64,000 bases of DNA from Acinetobacter sp. ANC 4204 (GCF_002135205.1 NZ_NEFZ01000006.1:62001-126000), one strand, 5' to 3'. Counted from the first letter of the stretch, positions 36,878 to 46,917 are shown. Notes: generated by a model not told the origin, from the letters alone. Program-made: numbers and translations.

Positions 36878-38149
36878 TTACGCTTTCGTAAATTTATATC
36901 CGGTTAAATCTTGAGTAATTGCACACCAGCAAATTAGCGCGTAACAAATTGCAGGAACAATAAATGCTGTAGAAATGCTTGTTATATCTGAAAGATAGCC
37001 CATAACTAGAGGTAAAATGGCACCACCAACAAACATCGTCACCATCAAAGATGCAGCCATTTGTGATTTTTTACCTAAACCACGTACACCCATTGAAAAG
37101 ATCGTTGGATATAAAGTTGATTTGAATAGGAACATGCAGATAAGAACGATGACTGAAACATATTGATAGCCCAACATCACAAATAAACATGCTATAACAC
37201 ACACTGAGCTATTTAGAATTTGAAGTTTTCTTGGGTCAATATATTTCATTACGAAGATACCCAGGAACCGACCACTCATATAACAAAACATTGCCATTGA
37301 TAGGAAATATGCTGCTTTACTTGGAGTGATACCATCCCAATGTTCAATAACGTAATTAATGAAAAATGCCCCAATACCAAAATGCGCACCGTTATAACAA
37401 AATTGTGAAAGCATCGCTTTACGTACATTTTTATTCTTTAATAGTGGGATATTTTCATAAACTGTGTCTTCTGGGCTAGGTTCAATACTATTTTCTTCTT
37501 CATGATTAGTTTCAGGAAGTTTAATAGAAATGATGTAAACAACTACACACAGCACTAAAAGAGAAAGTACCGCATAGGTCAGTGTTGCTGGCTCTATATA
37601 GAATCCTGCGACAGTCCCAGCGGGAATAAAGAATACAGCCCCTCCAACAAGAGGACCACACATACCCCCCATGCCACCAAAGGCTTGGGCCATAGTTAAA
37701 CGACGTGTAGCTCCTTTTGGGTCACCTAACTTTGTAGCATATAAATTACAGACAATCTCTAAACAAGCTAACCCCGTTGCCAATACAAAGATTGCTGTCA
37801 AAAATGCAGAAAAAGTGCCTATTTGAGCAGCGGGAACAAAGCCCATACAACCTACTGCGAAAAGCAATAAACCAACAATAATTGAGTTTTTATACCCATA
37901 TCGTTTCATTAACAAGCCGACAGGGATTGCCGAAAGAAAATAAGCTCCTAGATATGCAGTCTGAATAAACGCTGATTGACCATGTGAAATTTGAAAGACA
38001 TCCTGAAAATGCTTGTTTAGAATGTCTAACAACGTGTGTGAAAATGCCCACATGAAATTGAAAGCAATGACGATGATCATCGTTGCTTTTAACGATAAAA
38101 CGTTCTTACTCACTGGTGCATTCGCGATTTTACTTAAACTTGCGTCCAT
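36878..38149 (-). CDS. FucP-like sugar:H+ symporter (MFS)
   Basis: A 423-aa, 12-TM fucose/glucose-galactose permease family member. Family traits are FNFMWAFSHTLLDILNKHFQ, QSAFIQTAYLGAYFLSAIPV, MKRYGYKNSIIVGLLLFAVG and a MAQAFGGMGGMCGPLVGG stretch. It imports sugars or cyclitols driven by protons. It lies between the IolG-like gene (109 bases upstream) and the TIM-barrel gene (30 bases downstream). It provides a second importer besides the ABC system. Confidence 0.9.
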   Translation of the reverse strand: MDASLSKIANAPVSKNVLSLKATMIIVIAFNFMWAFSHTLLDILNKHFQDVFQISHGQSAFIQTAYLGAYFLSAIPVGLLMKRYGYKNSIIVGLLLFAVGCMGFVPAAQIGTFSAFLTAIFVLATGLACLEIVCNLYATKLGDPKGATRRLTMAQAFGGMGGMCGPLVGGAVFFIPAGTVAGFYIEPATLTYAVLSLLVLCVVVYIISIKLPETNHEEENSIEPSPEDTVYENIPLLKNKNVRKAMLSQFCYNGAHFGIGAFFINYVIEHWDGITPSKAAYFLSMAMFCYMSGRFLGIFVMKYIDPRKLQILNSSVCVIACLFVMLGYQYVSVIVLICMFLFKSTLYPTIFSMGVRGLGKKSQMAASLMVTMFVGGAILPLVMGYLSDITSISTAFIVPAICYALICWCAITQDLTGYKFTKA

Positions 38150-38258
38150 TGCGAGTTTCCTTGTAAAGAGGTAATAGCATCTCTAATGAAGTATGTATAA
38201 ACATACTTCATTCACTAATATTGTTTTGAGTGTCTTAATCTTATTTATATATTAAGGA

Positions 38259-39284
38259 TTAAGCAGCAAGAGATTTTGAGGGGCCTTCAGGGTTTATAGT
38301 AATAGCTTTATTACTTTCAACTGATTCCATGGCACAAACAGCTAGATACAGGGCTTGTAAGCCATCAAATAAGCTCGTTGGGAATTCTTGACTATTTACT
38401 AAACAAGCAACAAAAACATCCAACTCTTTGCGATAAGAATCTACATAACGCTCTAAAAAGAAATTTAATAAAGGTTGCTGAGACCCTGTGAAATCTTGCG
38501 TGTATTTCTTTAAAGTAGATGGTCGATGATTCTGAGTTTTTAATAGCCCCTGTGATCCTAAAACCTCTATACGTTGGTCATAGCCGTACACAGCTTCTCG
38601 ACAATTATTGATGATACATTGTTTACCAGATTTGGTTTTAAGCGTAATACTACAAGTATCATAGTCGTTAATTGTTTCTAACTCTTCATCCACTAAACGA
38701 CTTGCTGTAGCAAAAATTTCAACTGGTTCTTCACCAAGAATGTGGCGCGCTGTATCAAAATCATGAATTGTCATGTCTTTGAAAATCCCACCAGAAGTTT
38801 TCATATATTCTACAGGCTGCATGCCTGGATCACGACTTGTAATGATAACTTGACGAACATTTCCAATTTCATTGTTCATAATTGCATTTTTGATTGCAAT
38901 TGTATCTTCATCAAAACGACGATTAAATGCCAACATGACTTTACCATTATGGCTTTGAATCTCTTCAACTGCAGCGATTGAACGTTGGAAATCCAAATCG
39001 ATAGGCTTTTCACATAACACTGGCTTTTTATGCTTAACAGCATGAAGCATTAAGTCGACATGCAGATCAGTTGCAGTAGCGATTACAACAGCATCGATAT
39101 CATCACGTGTAATTGCTTCATAATAGTCATAACCTGCTTCACAATTTAGCTCACTTGCCAATTTATCAACACCTTCTTTCCAAGGGTCAGCAATAAGCTT
39201 AAGTTCACATTGTGTATTTAAAAATGCACTCTTAGAATGGATCTGAGCGATGCGTCCAGCACCTAGAATTGCTACTTTTAACAT
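38259..39284 (-). CDS. iolG: Inositol 2-dehydrogenase-like enzyme (IolG family)
   Basis: A 341-aa Gfo/Idh/MocA enzyme with the IolG signature: VAILGAGRIAQIHSKS, the catalytic Lys93 in CEKPIDL, FNRRFDEDT, the SRDPGMQPVEYMKTSGGIFK stretch and DMTIHDFDTAR with Asp170 and His174, equivalent to the catalytic Asp and His of Bacillus IolG. It oxidises an inositol or related cyclitol to a keto-cyclitol (or a sugar at C1) using NAD. No iolB, iolC or iolD genes are nearby, so the standard inositol route is absent and the product must go elsewhere. Confidence 0.87.
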   Translation of the reverse strand: MLKVAILGAGRIAQIHSKSAFLNTQCELKLIADPWKEGVDKLASELNCEAGYDYYEAITRDDIDAVVIATATDLHVDLMLHAVKHKKPVLCEKPIDLDFQRSIAAVEEIQSHNGKVMLAFNRRFDEDTIAIKNAIMNNEIGNVRQVIITSRDPGMQPVEYMKTSGGIFKDMTIHDFDTARHILGEEPVEIFATASRLVDEELETINDYDTCSITLKTKSGKQCIINNCREAVYGYDQRIEVLGSQGLLKTQNHRPSTLKKYTQDFTGSQQPLLNFFLERYVDSYRKELDVFVACLVNSQEFPTSLFDGLQALYLAVCAMESVESNKAITINPEGPSKSLAA

Positions 39285-39876
39285 ACTAATACTTCCTTTT
39301 AATAACGATACTTCAAAAATTACTTATTCTTGATGATTCTTAGGTTATACAAGCCAATTTTGAAAGAAAATAACGATTTCTAAAAACACTTTTTCATTTT
39401 TGAAATTAATGCAATTTCTCCCGTTATCACTTTTAAACTTGAATTAAAAGCCCTTTACTCTCACCAAATTTGAAAAAAACATTTTCAATATTTGACATTT
39501 TTTTCCCATTTTTACGCTTCTATACTCCAAATCAATTGATAAGAACCATAGCCAATACTCGAACATTGGAAAAATTCTGATTAATCGACAGGAGCGTCGA
39601 TGTTATGAGGAGAAATCGATTAAGGAAAATTGAAATATGGGGTGATGCGTCAAGTCATGCTTTGAACACTTTGATTTCCTAAACACAGCTAAGTTTAGAC
39701 CGATCAATAGCTGTAAAAAGTGAGTTTGATCGCTCATCTAGATAAAAAATGAAATTAACACCTAATCTTATGCCCTTCAAAGGGCTATTGAATCACAAGC
39801 AATCTAGCAGTTTTTAAATGGAATTTAAAAAGTATCTGCAGATGTAAATCATGCTTAAAATCGAAGGAAATATGCC
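39285..39876. promoter_or_regulatory. Divergent control region between iolG-like operon and chvE
   Basis: 592 bp of AT-rich DNA. A TTTTC-N6-GAAAT dyad lies at 39391-39406, about 107 bp upstream of the IolG-like start. A short frame at 39605-39682 (25 codons from ATG, with AGGAG ahead) could be a leader peptide, but I have little confidence in it. A small CGAC/GTCG hairpin precedes it. The promoters of both divergent units must lie here. Confidence 0.5.
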
Positions 39877-40941
39877 ATGAAAATGTATAAAACACTCACT
39901 ACTTCTGTTGCTACACTTGCCTTAGCTACATTTGCTAATTGTACTTTTGCAGCTGGTGAATTAATTGGAATCGCGCTGCCAAATAAAACAGAAGCACGCT
40001 GGATTATGGACGGGAATAATATTGTCAAAAATCTAAAAGCTAAAGGTTATAAAACAGATTTACAATATTCAACACTTGATGTACCTACGCAAATTTCTCA
40101 AATAGAGAACATGATTACTGCTGGTGCAAAAGTTCTTGTTGTTGCTCCTGTTGATGGTGCGACTGTTTCAAATGTATTAAGCAAAGCCAAGAAAAAAGGT
40201 ATTAAAGTCATTTCATACGATAAATTGATTATGAAAACCAAAGATGTGGACTACTACGCAACATTTGATAATTATCAAGTTGGTGTATTACAAGGTACCT
40301 CTATTGTTAAAAAACTTGGGTTAGATACAGGCAAAGGCCCATTTAACATAGAGCTCTTTGCTGGCTCTTTAGATGACAACAATGCCCACATGTTTAATGC
40401 TGGCGCGATGTCTGTTTTAAATCCTTACATCACCAAAGGCAAACTTGTCGTGCGTAGTAAGCAAACTACTCTTGCTAAAGTTGCAACCCTTCGTTGGGAA
40501 GGTGCCACAGCGCAAGCGCGAATGGATAACTTATTAAGTGCATTTTACGGTGGTGCTCGTGTAAATGCTGTTTTAGCACCAAATGATAATCTCGCGACTG
40601 GTATTATCTCTTCTCTTAAAGGGGTAGGTTATGGTCGTAACAATCAACCAATGCCAATAATTACAGGTCAAGACGCCCAACCAGCCAACATCAAAGCAAT
40701 TATCAAAGGTGATCAAACATCAACAGTATTTAAAGATACTCGTTTACTGGCTAGTGCTGCCGCGAATATGGTTGATGCAATCATTAAAGGTCAAACCGTT
40801 CCTGTAAACAACACTAAATCCTATAACAATGGCGCTAAAGTTGTCCCAACCTACCTAGTTAAGCCTCAATTAGTTGATAAAAATAACTGGAATGCAGTTC
40901 TCGTAAAATCAGGTTATTACACAGCTAATCAACTGAAATAA
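39877..40941 (+). CDS. chvE: Periplasmic sugar-binding protein (ChvE family)
   Basis: A 354-aa type I periplasmic binding protein with a Sec signal ([20 protein letters not shown], cut near TFAAG). The mature part follows ChvE closely: [60 protein letters not shown] and [20 protein letters not shown]. ChvE-type proteins bind monosaccharides such as galactose, glucose and xylose. In this setting a cyclitol or glycone is also possible. AAGGA precedes the ATG. It is first in the chvE-gguA-gguB unit. Confidence 0.9.
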   Translation: MKMYKTLTTSVATLALATFANCTFAAGELIGIALPNKTEARWIMDGNNIVKNLKAKGYKTDLQYSTLDVPTQISQIENMITAGAKVLVVAPVDGATVSNVLSKAKKKGIKVISYDKLIMKTKDVDYYATFDNYQVGVLQGTSIVKKLGLDTGKGPFNIELFAGSLDDNNAHMFNAGAMSVLNPYITKGKLVVRSKQTTLAKVATLRWEGATAQARMDNLLSAFYGGARVNAVLAPNDNLATGIISSLKGVGYGRNNQPMPIITGQDAQPANIKAIIKGDQTSTVFKDTRLLASAAANMVDAIIKGQTVPVNNTKSYNNGAKVVPTYLVKPQLVDKNNWNAVLVKSGYYTANQLK

Positions 40942-41044
40942 GTTATCAAAAATTCATTAACTTAAATCTTAATCAGTAAAAGTTTAGGCGATTAAAAACA
41001 GATTTATGTTGGTCGGTAATCACTGACCAACAGAGGATTGCTGT

Positions 41045-42589
41045 ATGGAAACAATACTAGAAATGCGTGGCATCAAGAAGTGTTTTGGACATGTTCAAGC
41101 ACTTAGTCATGTTGATATGGTTGTCAAAAAAGGAGAAATTCATGCAATTTGTGGTGAAAATGGTGCTGGTAAATCTACATTAATGAAAGTATTGAGTGGT
41201 GTTTACCCTCATGGTTCTTATGATGGAAGTATCTTCTATCAAGGTGAAGAACAAAAATTTTCTGATATTCATGACAGTGAAAAAAAGGGAATTATCATTA
41301 TTCATCAGGAGCTTGCTCTTGTCCCAATGCTGTCCATTACTGAAAATATTTTTTTAGGTAATGAGCAATCTCAATTAGGCATTATTAACTGGAATAGCTC
41401 TTATCAGAAAACTAAGAAAGTATTGGCTAAGGTAGGGTTATCCGACTCCCCTGATACTTTAATTAACGATCTTGGAATTGGCAAACAGCAGTTAGTTGAG
41501 ATTGCAAAAGCATTATCAAAAGAAGTCAAACTACTTATTCTGGATGAACCGACAGCAAGTTTAAATGACAATGATAGTGATAGATTATTGACCCTTCTAT
41601 TGGAGCTCAAGACTCAAGGCGTTACATCAATCATTATCTCACATAAACTAAATGAAATTTCTAGAGTAGCAGATAGCATTACGATCATACGTGATGGCTC
41701 TTCAGTAGATTATCTAAATTGTCGTGAAGAAGAAGTTAGCGAAGATCGCATTATTAAAGCAATGGTCGGTCGAGATATGGAAGACCGTTATCCTCAAAGA
41801 ACACCGAATATTGGTGAAATTTTATTTGAAGTCAAAGACTGGCGTGTTGATCATCCAAATCATGCGTCTCGTGAAGTCATCAAAGGTATAAGTATAAATG
41901 CGCGTAAAGGTGAAATAGTAGGAATTGCAGGCCTTATGGGCTCTGGACGTACAGAACTTGCAATGAGTATCTTCGGCAAATCTTATGGTAAGAATATTCG
42001 TGGCAATGTCTCAATCCACGGCAAATCAATTGATGTATCTACTGTCAGAAAAGCCATTGATAACGGATTAGCTTATGTAACTGAAGATAGAAAAGGATAT
42101 GGCCTCTTACTCGAAGAGAGTATTAAAAAGAATACCTCTTTAGCGAACCTTTCAGGCATCTCAAACAAATTGGTCGTCAATGATTATCGAGAGACAAACA
42201 CTGCAAATGATTTTAGAAGCAGGTTGCGAATTAGAAGTGCTGATGTAGAACAGCATACGGGCAACTTGTCAGGTGGAAATCAGCAAAAGGTCGTGATTAG
42301 TAAATGGTTATTCACCGCACCAGATGTACTCATTCTTGATGAACCTACACGAGGTGTTGATGTTGGTGCCAAGTATGAAATTTACACGATTATTGATCAA
42401 GTCGTCCAAGAAGGTAAATGCATAATCATGATCTCTTCCGAAATGCCAGAGTTATTAGGCATGTGTGATCGGATTTATGTCATGAACGAAGGAAAGATTG
42501 TTGGTGAGTTTCTGGCAAAAGATGCGAATCAAGAAGCCATTATGCGATCTATTATGAAGAATGGAGAGAACGAAAATGAACAATACTAA
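41045..42589 (+). CDS. gguA: Sugar ABC transporter ATP-binding protein (GguA/MmsA type)
   Basis: A 514-aa double ABC ATPase of the carbohydrate-uptake CUT2 class. The first Walker A is [14 protein letters not shown]. The first signature region reads [16 protein letters not shown], and Walker B is [13 protein letters not shown]. The second cassette has [20 protein letters not shown], the signature [14 protein letters not shown] and [20 protein letters not shown]. The second Walker A is degenerate, as is usual for CUT2 proteins. It follows chvE by 103 bases with an AGAGGA site, and overlaps gguB by 14 bases. Confidence 0.93.
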   Translation: METILEMRGIKKCFGHVQALSHVDMVVKKGEIHAICGENGAGKSTLMKVLSGVYPHGSYDGSIFYQGEEQKFSDIHDSEKKGIIIIHQELALVPMLSITENIFLGNEQSQLGIINWNSSYQKTKKVLAKVGLSDSPDTLINDLGIGKQQLVEIAKALSKEVKLLILDEPTASLNDNDSDRLLTLLLELKTQGVTSIIISHKLNEISRVADSITIIRDGSSVDYLNCREEEVSEDRIIKAMVGRDMEDRYPQRTPNIGEILFEVKDWRVDHPNHASREVIKGISINARKGEIVGIAGLMGSGRTELAMSIFGKSYGKNIRGNVSIHGKSIDVSTVRKAIDNGLAYVTEDRKGYGLLLEESIKKNTSLANLSGISNKLVVNDYRETNTANDFRSRLRIRSADVEQHTGNLSGGNQQKVVISKWLFTAPDVLILDEPTRGVDVGAKYEIYTIIDQVVQEGKCIIMISSEMPELLGMCDRIYVMNEGKIVGEFLAKDANQEAIMRSIMKNGENENEQY

Positions 42590-43790
42590 TAGTGCAGAAA
42601 TTTCCAACAAAAGTAATAATAAGACAAATAAAGGTTCATATAACAACTTCATAGCTCATGGCTTAAAAGAATACGGCTTGTTATGTGCATTGATTATTAT
42701 TGTGATGTTTTTTCAATTTGCTACGAATAATGTTTTACTCCAGCCTTTAAATCTAACGAATTTGCTTTTGCAGAACAGCTACATCGTCATCATGGCTCTT
42801 GGCATGCTCATGGTAATTGTAAGTGGGCAAATTGATCTCTCGGTCGGATCTGTAGTCGGTTTAACTGGGGCTTTAGCAGCCACTTTAATGGTCACGCACG
42901 AAATGCCATTTATTCCAGCAATGTTTATTTGTATTTTAGCTGGAGCAGTAATAGGCGCAATTCAAGGCTATTGGGTTGCGTATTGGAAAGTACCATCTTT
43001 TATTGTTACTTTGGCGGGAATGTTGGTTTTTCGTGGATTGACATTAATTTCTCTTGATGGTCAATCTGTAGGTCCATTTGAAGATGGATTTAATGCTTTT
43101 AGTTCTGGCTTCATTCCAGACTTTTTTGGAATTGAAGGTATCCATACTACCTCCCTACTTGTTGGGATAGTGGTTAGTGTTGCATTTTTTATTTTCGAAC
43201 TACGTCACCGCAAACAAGCTGCACTGCATGGAATTGAAAATAACTCGAAAGCGCTATTTATTTTAAAAAATTTAGGATTGAGTGCAGTGATTATCGCATT
43301 CTCTTACTTATTAGCACTCTATCAAGGCATGCCAATTGTTTTGATTATTATGGGTATATTAGTTGTATTTTATACCTTCATCATGAACAAGACGACTATC
43401 GGTCGTCGCATCTATGCAGTTGGTGGAAATGCAAAAGCAGCTAAACTTTCTGGTATCAAAACTGAACGCGTTATTTTCTTTGCATTTGTAAATATGGGAA
43501 TCCTTGCGGCATTCGCAGGACTTATTTTTGCAGCACGCTTAAATAGCGCTACACCAAATGGTGGTTATGGATTTGAATTAGATGTAATTGCTGCTTGCTT
43601 CATTGGTGGGGCATCTGCTTCTGGCGGCGTAGGCAAAGTGTTTGCCGTTGTGATTGGCGCATTTATTATGGGTGTAATGAACAATGGTATGTCAATTATG
43701 GGGATTGGAGTTGACTACCAACAAGTGATCAAAGGATTAGTATTACTTGGTGCTGTTCTTATCGACGTTTATACCAAAAATAAAGCATAA
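42576..43790 (+). CDS. gguB: Sugar ABC transporter permease (GguB/XylH type)
   Basis: A 404-aa CUT2 permease. The ATG at 42576 follows GGAGAG within the end of gguA. After a hydrophilic Asn-rich N-terminus come repeated membrane segments, with [39 protein letters not shown] and [20 protein letters not shown], which are typical of XylH/GguB. It forms the importer with ChvE and GguA. A wobble-paired hairpin follows nine bases after the stop. Confidence 0.92.
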   Translation: MNNTNSAEISNKSNNKTNKGSYNNFIAHGLKEYGLLCALIIIVMFFQFATNNVLLQPLNLTNLLLQNSYIVIMALGMLMVIVSGQIDLSVGSVVGLTGALAATLMVTHEMPFIPAMFICILAGAVIGAIQGYWVAYWKVPSFIVTLAGMLVFRGLTLISLDGQSVGPFEDGFNAFSSGFIPDFFGIEGIHTTSLLVGIVVSVAFFIFELRHRKQAALHGIENNSKALFILKNLGLSAVIIAFSYLLALYQGMPIVLIIMGILVVFYTFIMNKTTIGRRIYAVGGNAKAAKLSGIKTERVIFFAFVNMGILAAFAGLIFAARLNSATPNGGYGFELDVIAACFIGGASASGGVGKVFAVVIGAFIMGVMNNGMSIMGIGVDYQQVIKGLVLLGAVLIDVYTKNKA

Positions 43791-43798
43791 ACCTATCG

Positions 43799-43830
43799 CC
43801 TTTGGTGTGATGTAAAAATCATATCAAAGG
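43799..43830 (+). terminator. Hairpin after the ABC importer operon
   Basis: CCTTTGGTGTGAT (43799-43811) pairs with ATCATATCAAAGG (43818-43830) over 13 bp if two G-U pairs are allowed. No T-run follows, so it may be an RNA-stability element or a partial terminator ahead of the UPF0303 gene. Confidence 0.5.
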
Positions 43831-43875
43831 CTTAATTTAAATAATGCTAATACACTATTTCAAATAGGTTTTACG

Positions 43876-44373
43876 ATGACAACAAATAATCTTTCGGTAT
43901 TGGTACGCCAAGAGGAAATACTACAATTCGATGTTTTTAATGAGGATATAGCTTGGCAATTAGGTACAATCATTTATGAGCGTGGCAAATTAGATTCTCT
44001 TCCTATCGTGATTGAAATAAAAAAATTTGATCAAACTCTTTTTTTGGCTGCCAGGTCTGGTGTGACCTTCGATCATCATGATTGGATTCGACGTAAGAGG
44101 AATTCTGTCCAACGGTTCCTGCGTAGCTCTTATCGACTAGGGCATGAATTAGCTGCTGAAAAATTAGATATTACCCAACGTTTTCATTTATCTACTCACG
44201 ATTATACTAGTGCTGGTGGTGGCTTTCCGATCATTGTAAAGAATATTGGAGTTATTGGAAGCATTGCCGTTTCAGGACTTCCAGAGCGAGAAGATCATCA
44301 ACTAATAGTTGATGTCTTGGCTGATTATCTTGTTAAAGATAAAAGCAAATTACAACTTCTAGATAATACTTAA
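43876..44373 (+). CDS. UPF0303/HbpS-like (GlcG superfamily) protein
   Basis: A 165-aa protein of the UPF0303/YBR137W group, often named haem-degrading-domain protein. Family features are AWQLGTIIYERGKLDSLPIV, DHHDWIRRKRNSVQRFLRSS and GGGFPIIVKNIGVIGSIAVS, plus SGLPEREDHQLIVDVL. The biochemical role in carbohydrate loci is unsettled. It follows the ABC importer in the same direction and closes the catabolic region, so it is likely a regulon member. Confidence 0.82.
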   Translation: MTTNNLSVLVRQEEILQFDVFNEDIAWQLGTIIYERGKLDSLPIVIEIKKFDQTLFLAARSGVTFDHHDWIRRKRNSVQRFLRSSYRLGHELAAEKLDITQRFHLSTHDYTSAGGGFPIIVKNIGVIGSIAVSGLPEREDHQLIVDVLADYLVKDKSKLQLLDNT

Positions 44374-44453
44374 ATTATTACCAATCAAAAATGATAAAAA
44401 ATAATCATTAAGAATCATATGAAATGAAAAAATTATAATGGAAAATGATTATA

Positions 44454-44468
44454 GGGAGCTAAGCTCCC
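44454..44468. terminator. Short hairpin separating catabolic and phage-like modules
   Basis: GGGAGC/GCTCCC arms with a TAA loop lie between the convergent UPF0303 and AlpA genes. Read on either strand it could end transcription, though no clear T-run follows. Confidence 0.4.
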
Positions 44469-44472
44469 ACTA

Positions 44473-44703
44473 CTATGTACGACGACAAAGTTTAGATTCA
44501 ATCCATTGATGAATTTCCCAAACTGACCATCCAACCCTACCTACAGTCAAATGAACTTGTTTCGGAAAAGTTGGATCATATTGCTTATGTCGTTCATTCA
44601 TAATGTTATAGATTGTTGCACAGCTTAAACCTGTAACCTGTATAACATCTTTCAAGTTTATAATTTGATTCATTAAAAAAGTTTGGCCTGTGATCACATT
44701 CAT
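44473..44703 (-). CDS. AlpA-family phage regulatory protein
   Basis: A 76-aa MerR-like small DNA-binding protein: INLKDVIQVTGLSCATIYNI supplies the winged-HTH recognition region, followed by FPKQVHLTVGRVGWSVWEIHQWI, the AlpA pattern. AGGAG lies upstream of the first ATG; an internal ATG 10 codons in is an alternative. AlpA-like proteins regulate island excision or phage genes. Last gene of the leftward phage/plasmid-like module. Confidence 0.88.
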   Translation of the reverse strand: MNVITGQTFLMNQIINLKDVIQVTGLSCATIYNIMNERHKQYDPTFPKQVHLTVGRVGWSVWEIHQWIESKLCRRT

Positions 44704-44793
44704 GATGTTTACTCCTGATTTTTAATGCGAGCGACAATTCGCTCAAATGATTGAGCGATTCGTAAAAATTAACTTTCGCGTTTTACTTAGGCC

Positions 44794-45690
44794 TCAATTC
44801 ACTACGCTGACAGACTGCTGCAAACCTTTCTGAACATCCTGCACTTGCTTGAAGTCATGAACTTGTTTCTGCTCTTGCTGTGGTGAATTTTCAACATAAA
44901 ATTCATCAACAATCACCTCGCCTTCCTCCCCATCTACTTCAAATTGCGCATTGCCATAACCTTGCCGAGCCATTTGATCTAAAGCAGCCTGATTAAAACC
45001 TGACAGCTTACTCTTCTGATCAATTTCTTTGGCGGTTTGAATCGCTTCTTGTAAATGAATGCCTTCGTGCAAAGTCAGATCCACGTAATACACTGGCGTG
45101 CGATAGCTTTGTGTGGTGCTCTTGCCTCTCAGTGTGAGTTGTAGAGGTAGGCATGAAAGTAAGCCATTGGATGCAGCATGGTAGTAACTGAGCCGAGCAG
45201 CTAAGGTACGAATACTATTAAAGCCAGTGGTTCTAAAAACGAAAGTCCCAAATTCATCCGATTCATCGAGATTCACATAGAGACGACCATAGGGTTTACA
45301 GTTACCTCCTTGTGCCAATGGACATAAATCAGGGGATGGGCATGGATGTTGTTCTACACCTTGATTGGTTAAGCGCTGGCAAGTTTCACCATTGCCGATA
45401 CACACGGGACGCCCTGTCTGTCGGTCAAATAAGCTGTACTCTGCACGTAAGTTCAGCTCAGGATCATTAAAGATCATGCGGACTGGAATGCTTCTGAGTT
45501 TTTGATTTTGAGCTTTAGCTCGTAGTTGCTCATCTAAGGGGTGTTTGACCCAACCCTCTTTATTTTGGATTTGGCTGGTAATGGTGAACTGATCATCCTT
45601 TTCAGGGACACGTTTACCATTCTTCTCCACCATCTTACCGATGCTAATCCGACCTAAGATCGGTGGTGTAATCGCTAAACCTTTAATCAT
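44794..45690 (-). CDS. Cysteine-rich phage/plasmid protein (Gp3-like, possible directionality factor)
   Basis: A 298-aa protein starting IKGLAITPPILGRISIGKMV, with a cysteine cluster that may bind zinc (CIGNGETCQRLTNQG, CPSPDLCPLAQGGNCKPYGR). This arrangement resembles the Gp3-like proteins linked to recombination directionality in some actinophages, and the 'hydrolase or metal-binding' proteins of Acinetobacter mobile elements. The function here is not established. A GAGGACATC box precedes the ATG, as for the DUF932 gene. An Ile/Gln-rich C-terminus follows a DUF-like core. Confidence 0.6.
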   Translation of the reverse strand: MIKGLAITPPILGRISIGKMVEKNGKRVPEKDDQFTITSQIQNKEGWVKHPLDEQLRAKAQNQKLRSIPVRMIFNDPELNLRAEYSLFDRQTGRPVCIGNGETCQRLTNQGVEQHPCPSPDLCPLAQGGNCKPYGRLYVNLDESDEFGTFVFRTTGFNSIRTLAARLSYYHAASNGLLSCLPLQLTLRGKSTTQSYRTPVYYVDLTLHEGIHLQEAIQTAKEIDQKSKLSGFNQAALDQMARQGYGNAQFEVDGEEGEVIVDEFYVENSPQQEQKQVHDFKQVQDVQKGLQQSVSVVN

Positions 45691-45788
45691 ATTGATGTCC
45701 TCAAAGTTATTTCTGACTATTGTCTGGTTAATATGTAGAAATCATTTATTTTCAGATGCATAAACATCAGCGCAATTCAGTCCATTTT

Positions 45789-45822
45789 GTTCTCTGTCCG
45801 TACTTCGGTGCTGACAGAGAAC
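45789..45822. promoter_or_regulatory. Perfect long hairpin between YqaJ and Gp3-like genes
   Basis: GTTCTCTGTC and GACAGAGAAC (10 bp perfect) enclose a second 4-bp GTAC/GTGC stem capped by TTCG. It sits in a 183-bp gap between two same-strand genes. There is no T-run on the minus strand, so it may be a regulatory or processing site, or a single-strand structure. Confidence 0.55.
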
Positions 45823-45873
45823 GGGGGCTGTTTTGCGATTTTTTGCAGATATGCGCTGAGTTAAATAAAGCCT

Positions 45874-46917
45874 TTAGTCATCATGACAATAGATGTTGAA
45901 GCGCCGTGTGCCCTGCTTGCTTTGTGGGTACTGACTGAGATATTCAGGGTGTGACTTAAGTAAAGCCTTGCTATCCAAGCTGATCGAATCTTTTGACTTC
46001 TTCCATGTCACTGAGCCAGCCTTAAAGGTGGCTCGCTCAGCCTCTTGCATCTGGCCTTGCAATTGGTGCTTGAGTAAGTCAAATTGCTGTTGGTACTTCT
46101 CAACTTGATTACGTACTCGAATCAGTTGTTCAAACTGTTGATTGGCTTGCTCATCTTCAGATAAGTCTGTCGTACTGAGTGGCACATGTTCGGGATAAAG
46201 CAGTTGTAGAGCTTTGGCTGCCGATTCACTGGCATCTGCTTCAGGTGGGGTATCTTTCTCAACACATTCCCAGAAGTAACGTTCTGTATTGACGATATGC
46301 TGAATCACCGATTCTGAACGCATCACTTTAAAAATGCGCGTTTCATGTCCACAGATCAGTACACAAATGTGCGCTGCTTGTTTGCCTGTGACTGCTAACT
46401 GATGTTGTACTTGGCAAAGGACATAGAGCGGTACGCCATCTCGCCACAGCTTAGCCCCATATTCCCCTGCGGTTTTGCATTCCAGAATTTGGACCTCGGC
46501 ATTACCCACCACGGAATAGTCCAAGTTAGCCAACATGAAATGCTTATCGGGATCAGGATGTTGCAAGACTGCATTGACCCGACGAACTTTATGCTGGGTG
46601 TGCATGCTGTAGTATTCAGCAACGAGCGGCTCTAACTGCTTGCCCCAATACAAAGGTGCATGGCCTTCGCTGTCATCTTCAATGTTTTGTTGAATCCGAC
46701 CTGTCTTAATCATCCATAGTTCCAGCATCGACATATACGGATTGAGTCCACAAGCAGCAGCACAGTCACTGCTACCAATGCCCTTGCGTCTGACTTCCAG
46801 CCATTCGGCTTGAGTCATATTTTTAGTCTCTACGAAACGTTTTGCGGTAAACAGCTTTGGACGGTCGGCATGGATATTGGGTTTGGTATTATTTGGATGA
46901 ATTACGGCTGAGTTCAT
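45874..46917 (-). CDS. YqaJ-family viral-type exonuclease
   Basis: A 347-aa lambda-exonuclease-like nuclease. N-terminal core: EWLEVRRKGIGSSDCAAACG, NPYMSMLELW, then PLYWGKQLEPLVAEYY (acidic metal ligand) and NLDYSVVGNAEVQILECKTA (Asp and Glu-x-Lys of the PD-(D/E)XK fold), followed by VPLYVLCQVQHQLAVTGKQA. It resects double-stranded ends for annealing recombination. No RecT-like annealing protein is adjacent; the C-terminal coiled coil (YQQQFDLLKHQLQGQMQEAE) is typical of the family. Confidence 0.9.
   Translation of the reverse strand: MNSAVIHPNNTKPNIHADRPKLFTAKRFVETKNMTQAEWLEVRRKGIGSSDCAAACGLNPYMSMLELWMIKTGRIQQNIEDDSEGHAPLYWGKQLEPLVAEYYSMHTQHKVRRVNAVLQHPDPDKHFMLANLDYSVVGNAEVQILECKTAGEYGAKLWRDGVPLYVLCQVQHQLAVTGKQAAHICVLICGHETRIFKVMRSESVIQHIVNTERYFWECVEKDTPPEADASESAAKALQLLYPEHVPLSTTDLSEDEQANQQFEQLIRVRNQVEKYQQQFDLLKHQLQGQMQEAERATFKAGSVTWKKSKDSISLDSKALLKSHPEYLSQYPQSKQGTRRFNIYCHDD

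Noticed and set aside
38259..39284. Standard myo-inositol (iol) pathway
   Set aside because: Only the IolG-like and IolE-like steps are present; iolB, iolC, iolD and iolJ-type genes are absent from the window.
39877..43790. Xylose importer XylFGH
   Set aside because: The binding protein follows ChvE far more closely, so the set is called ChvE-GguAB; the substrate is left open.
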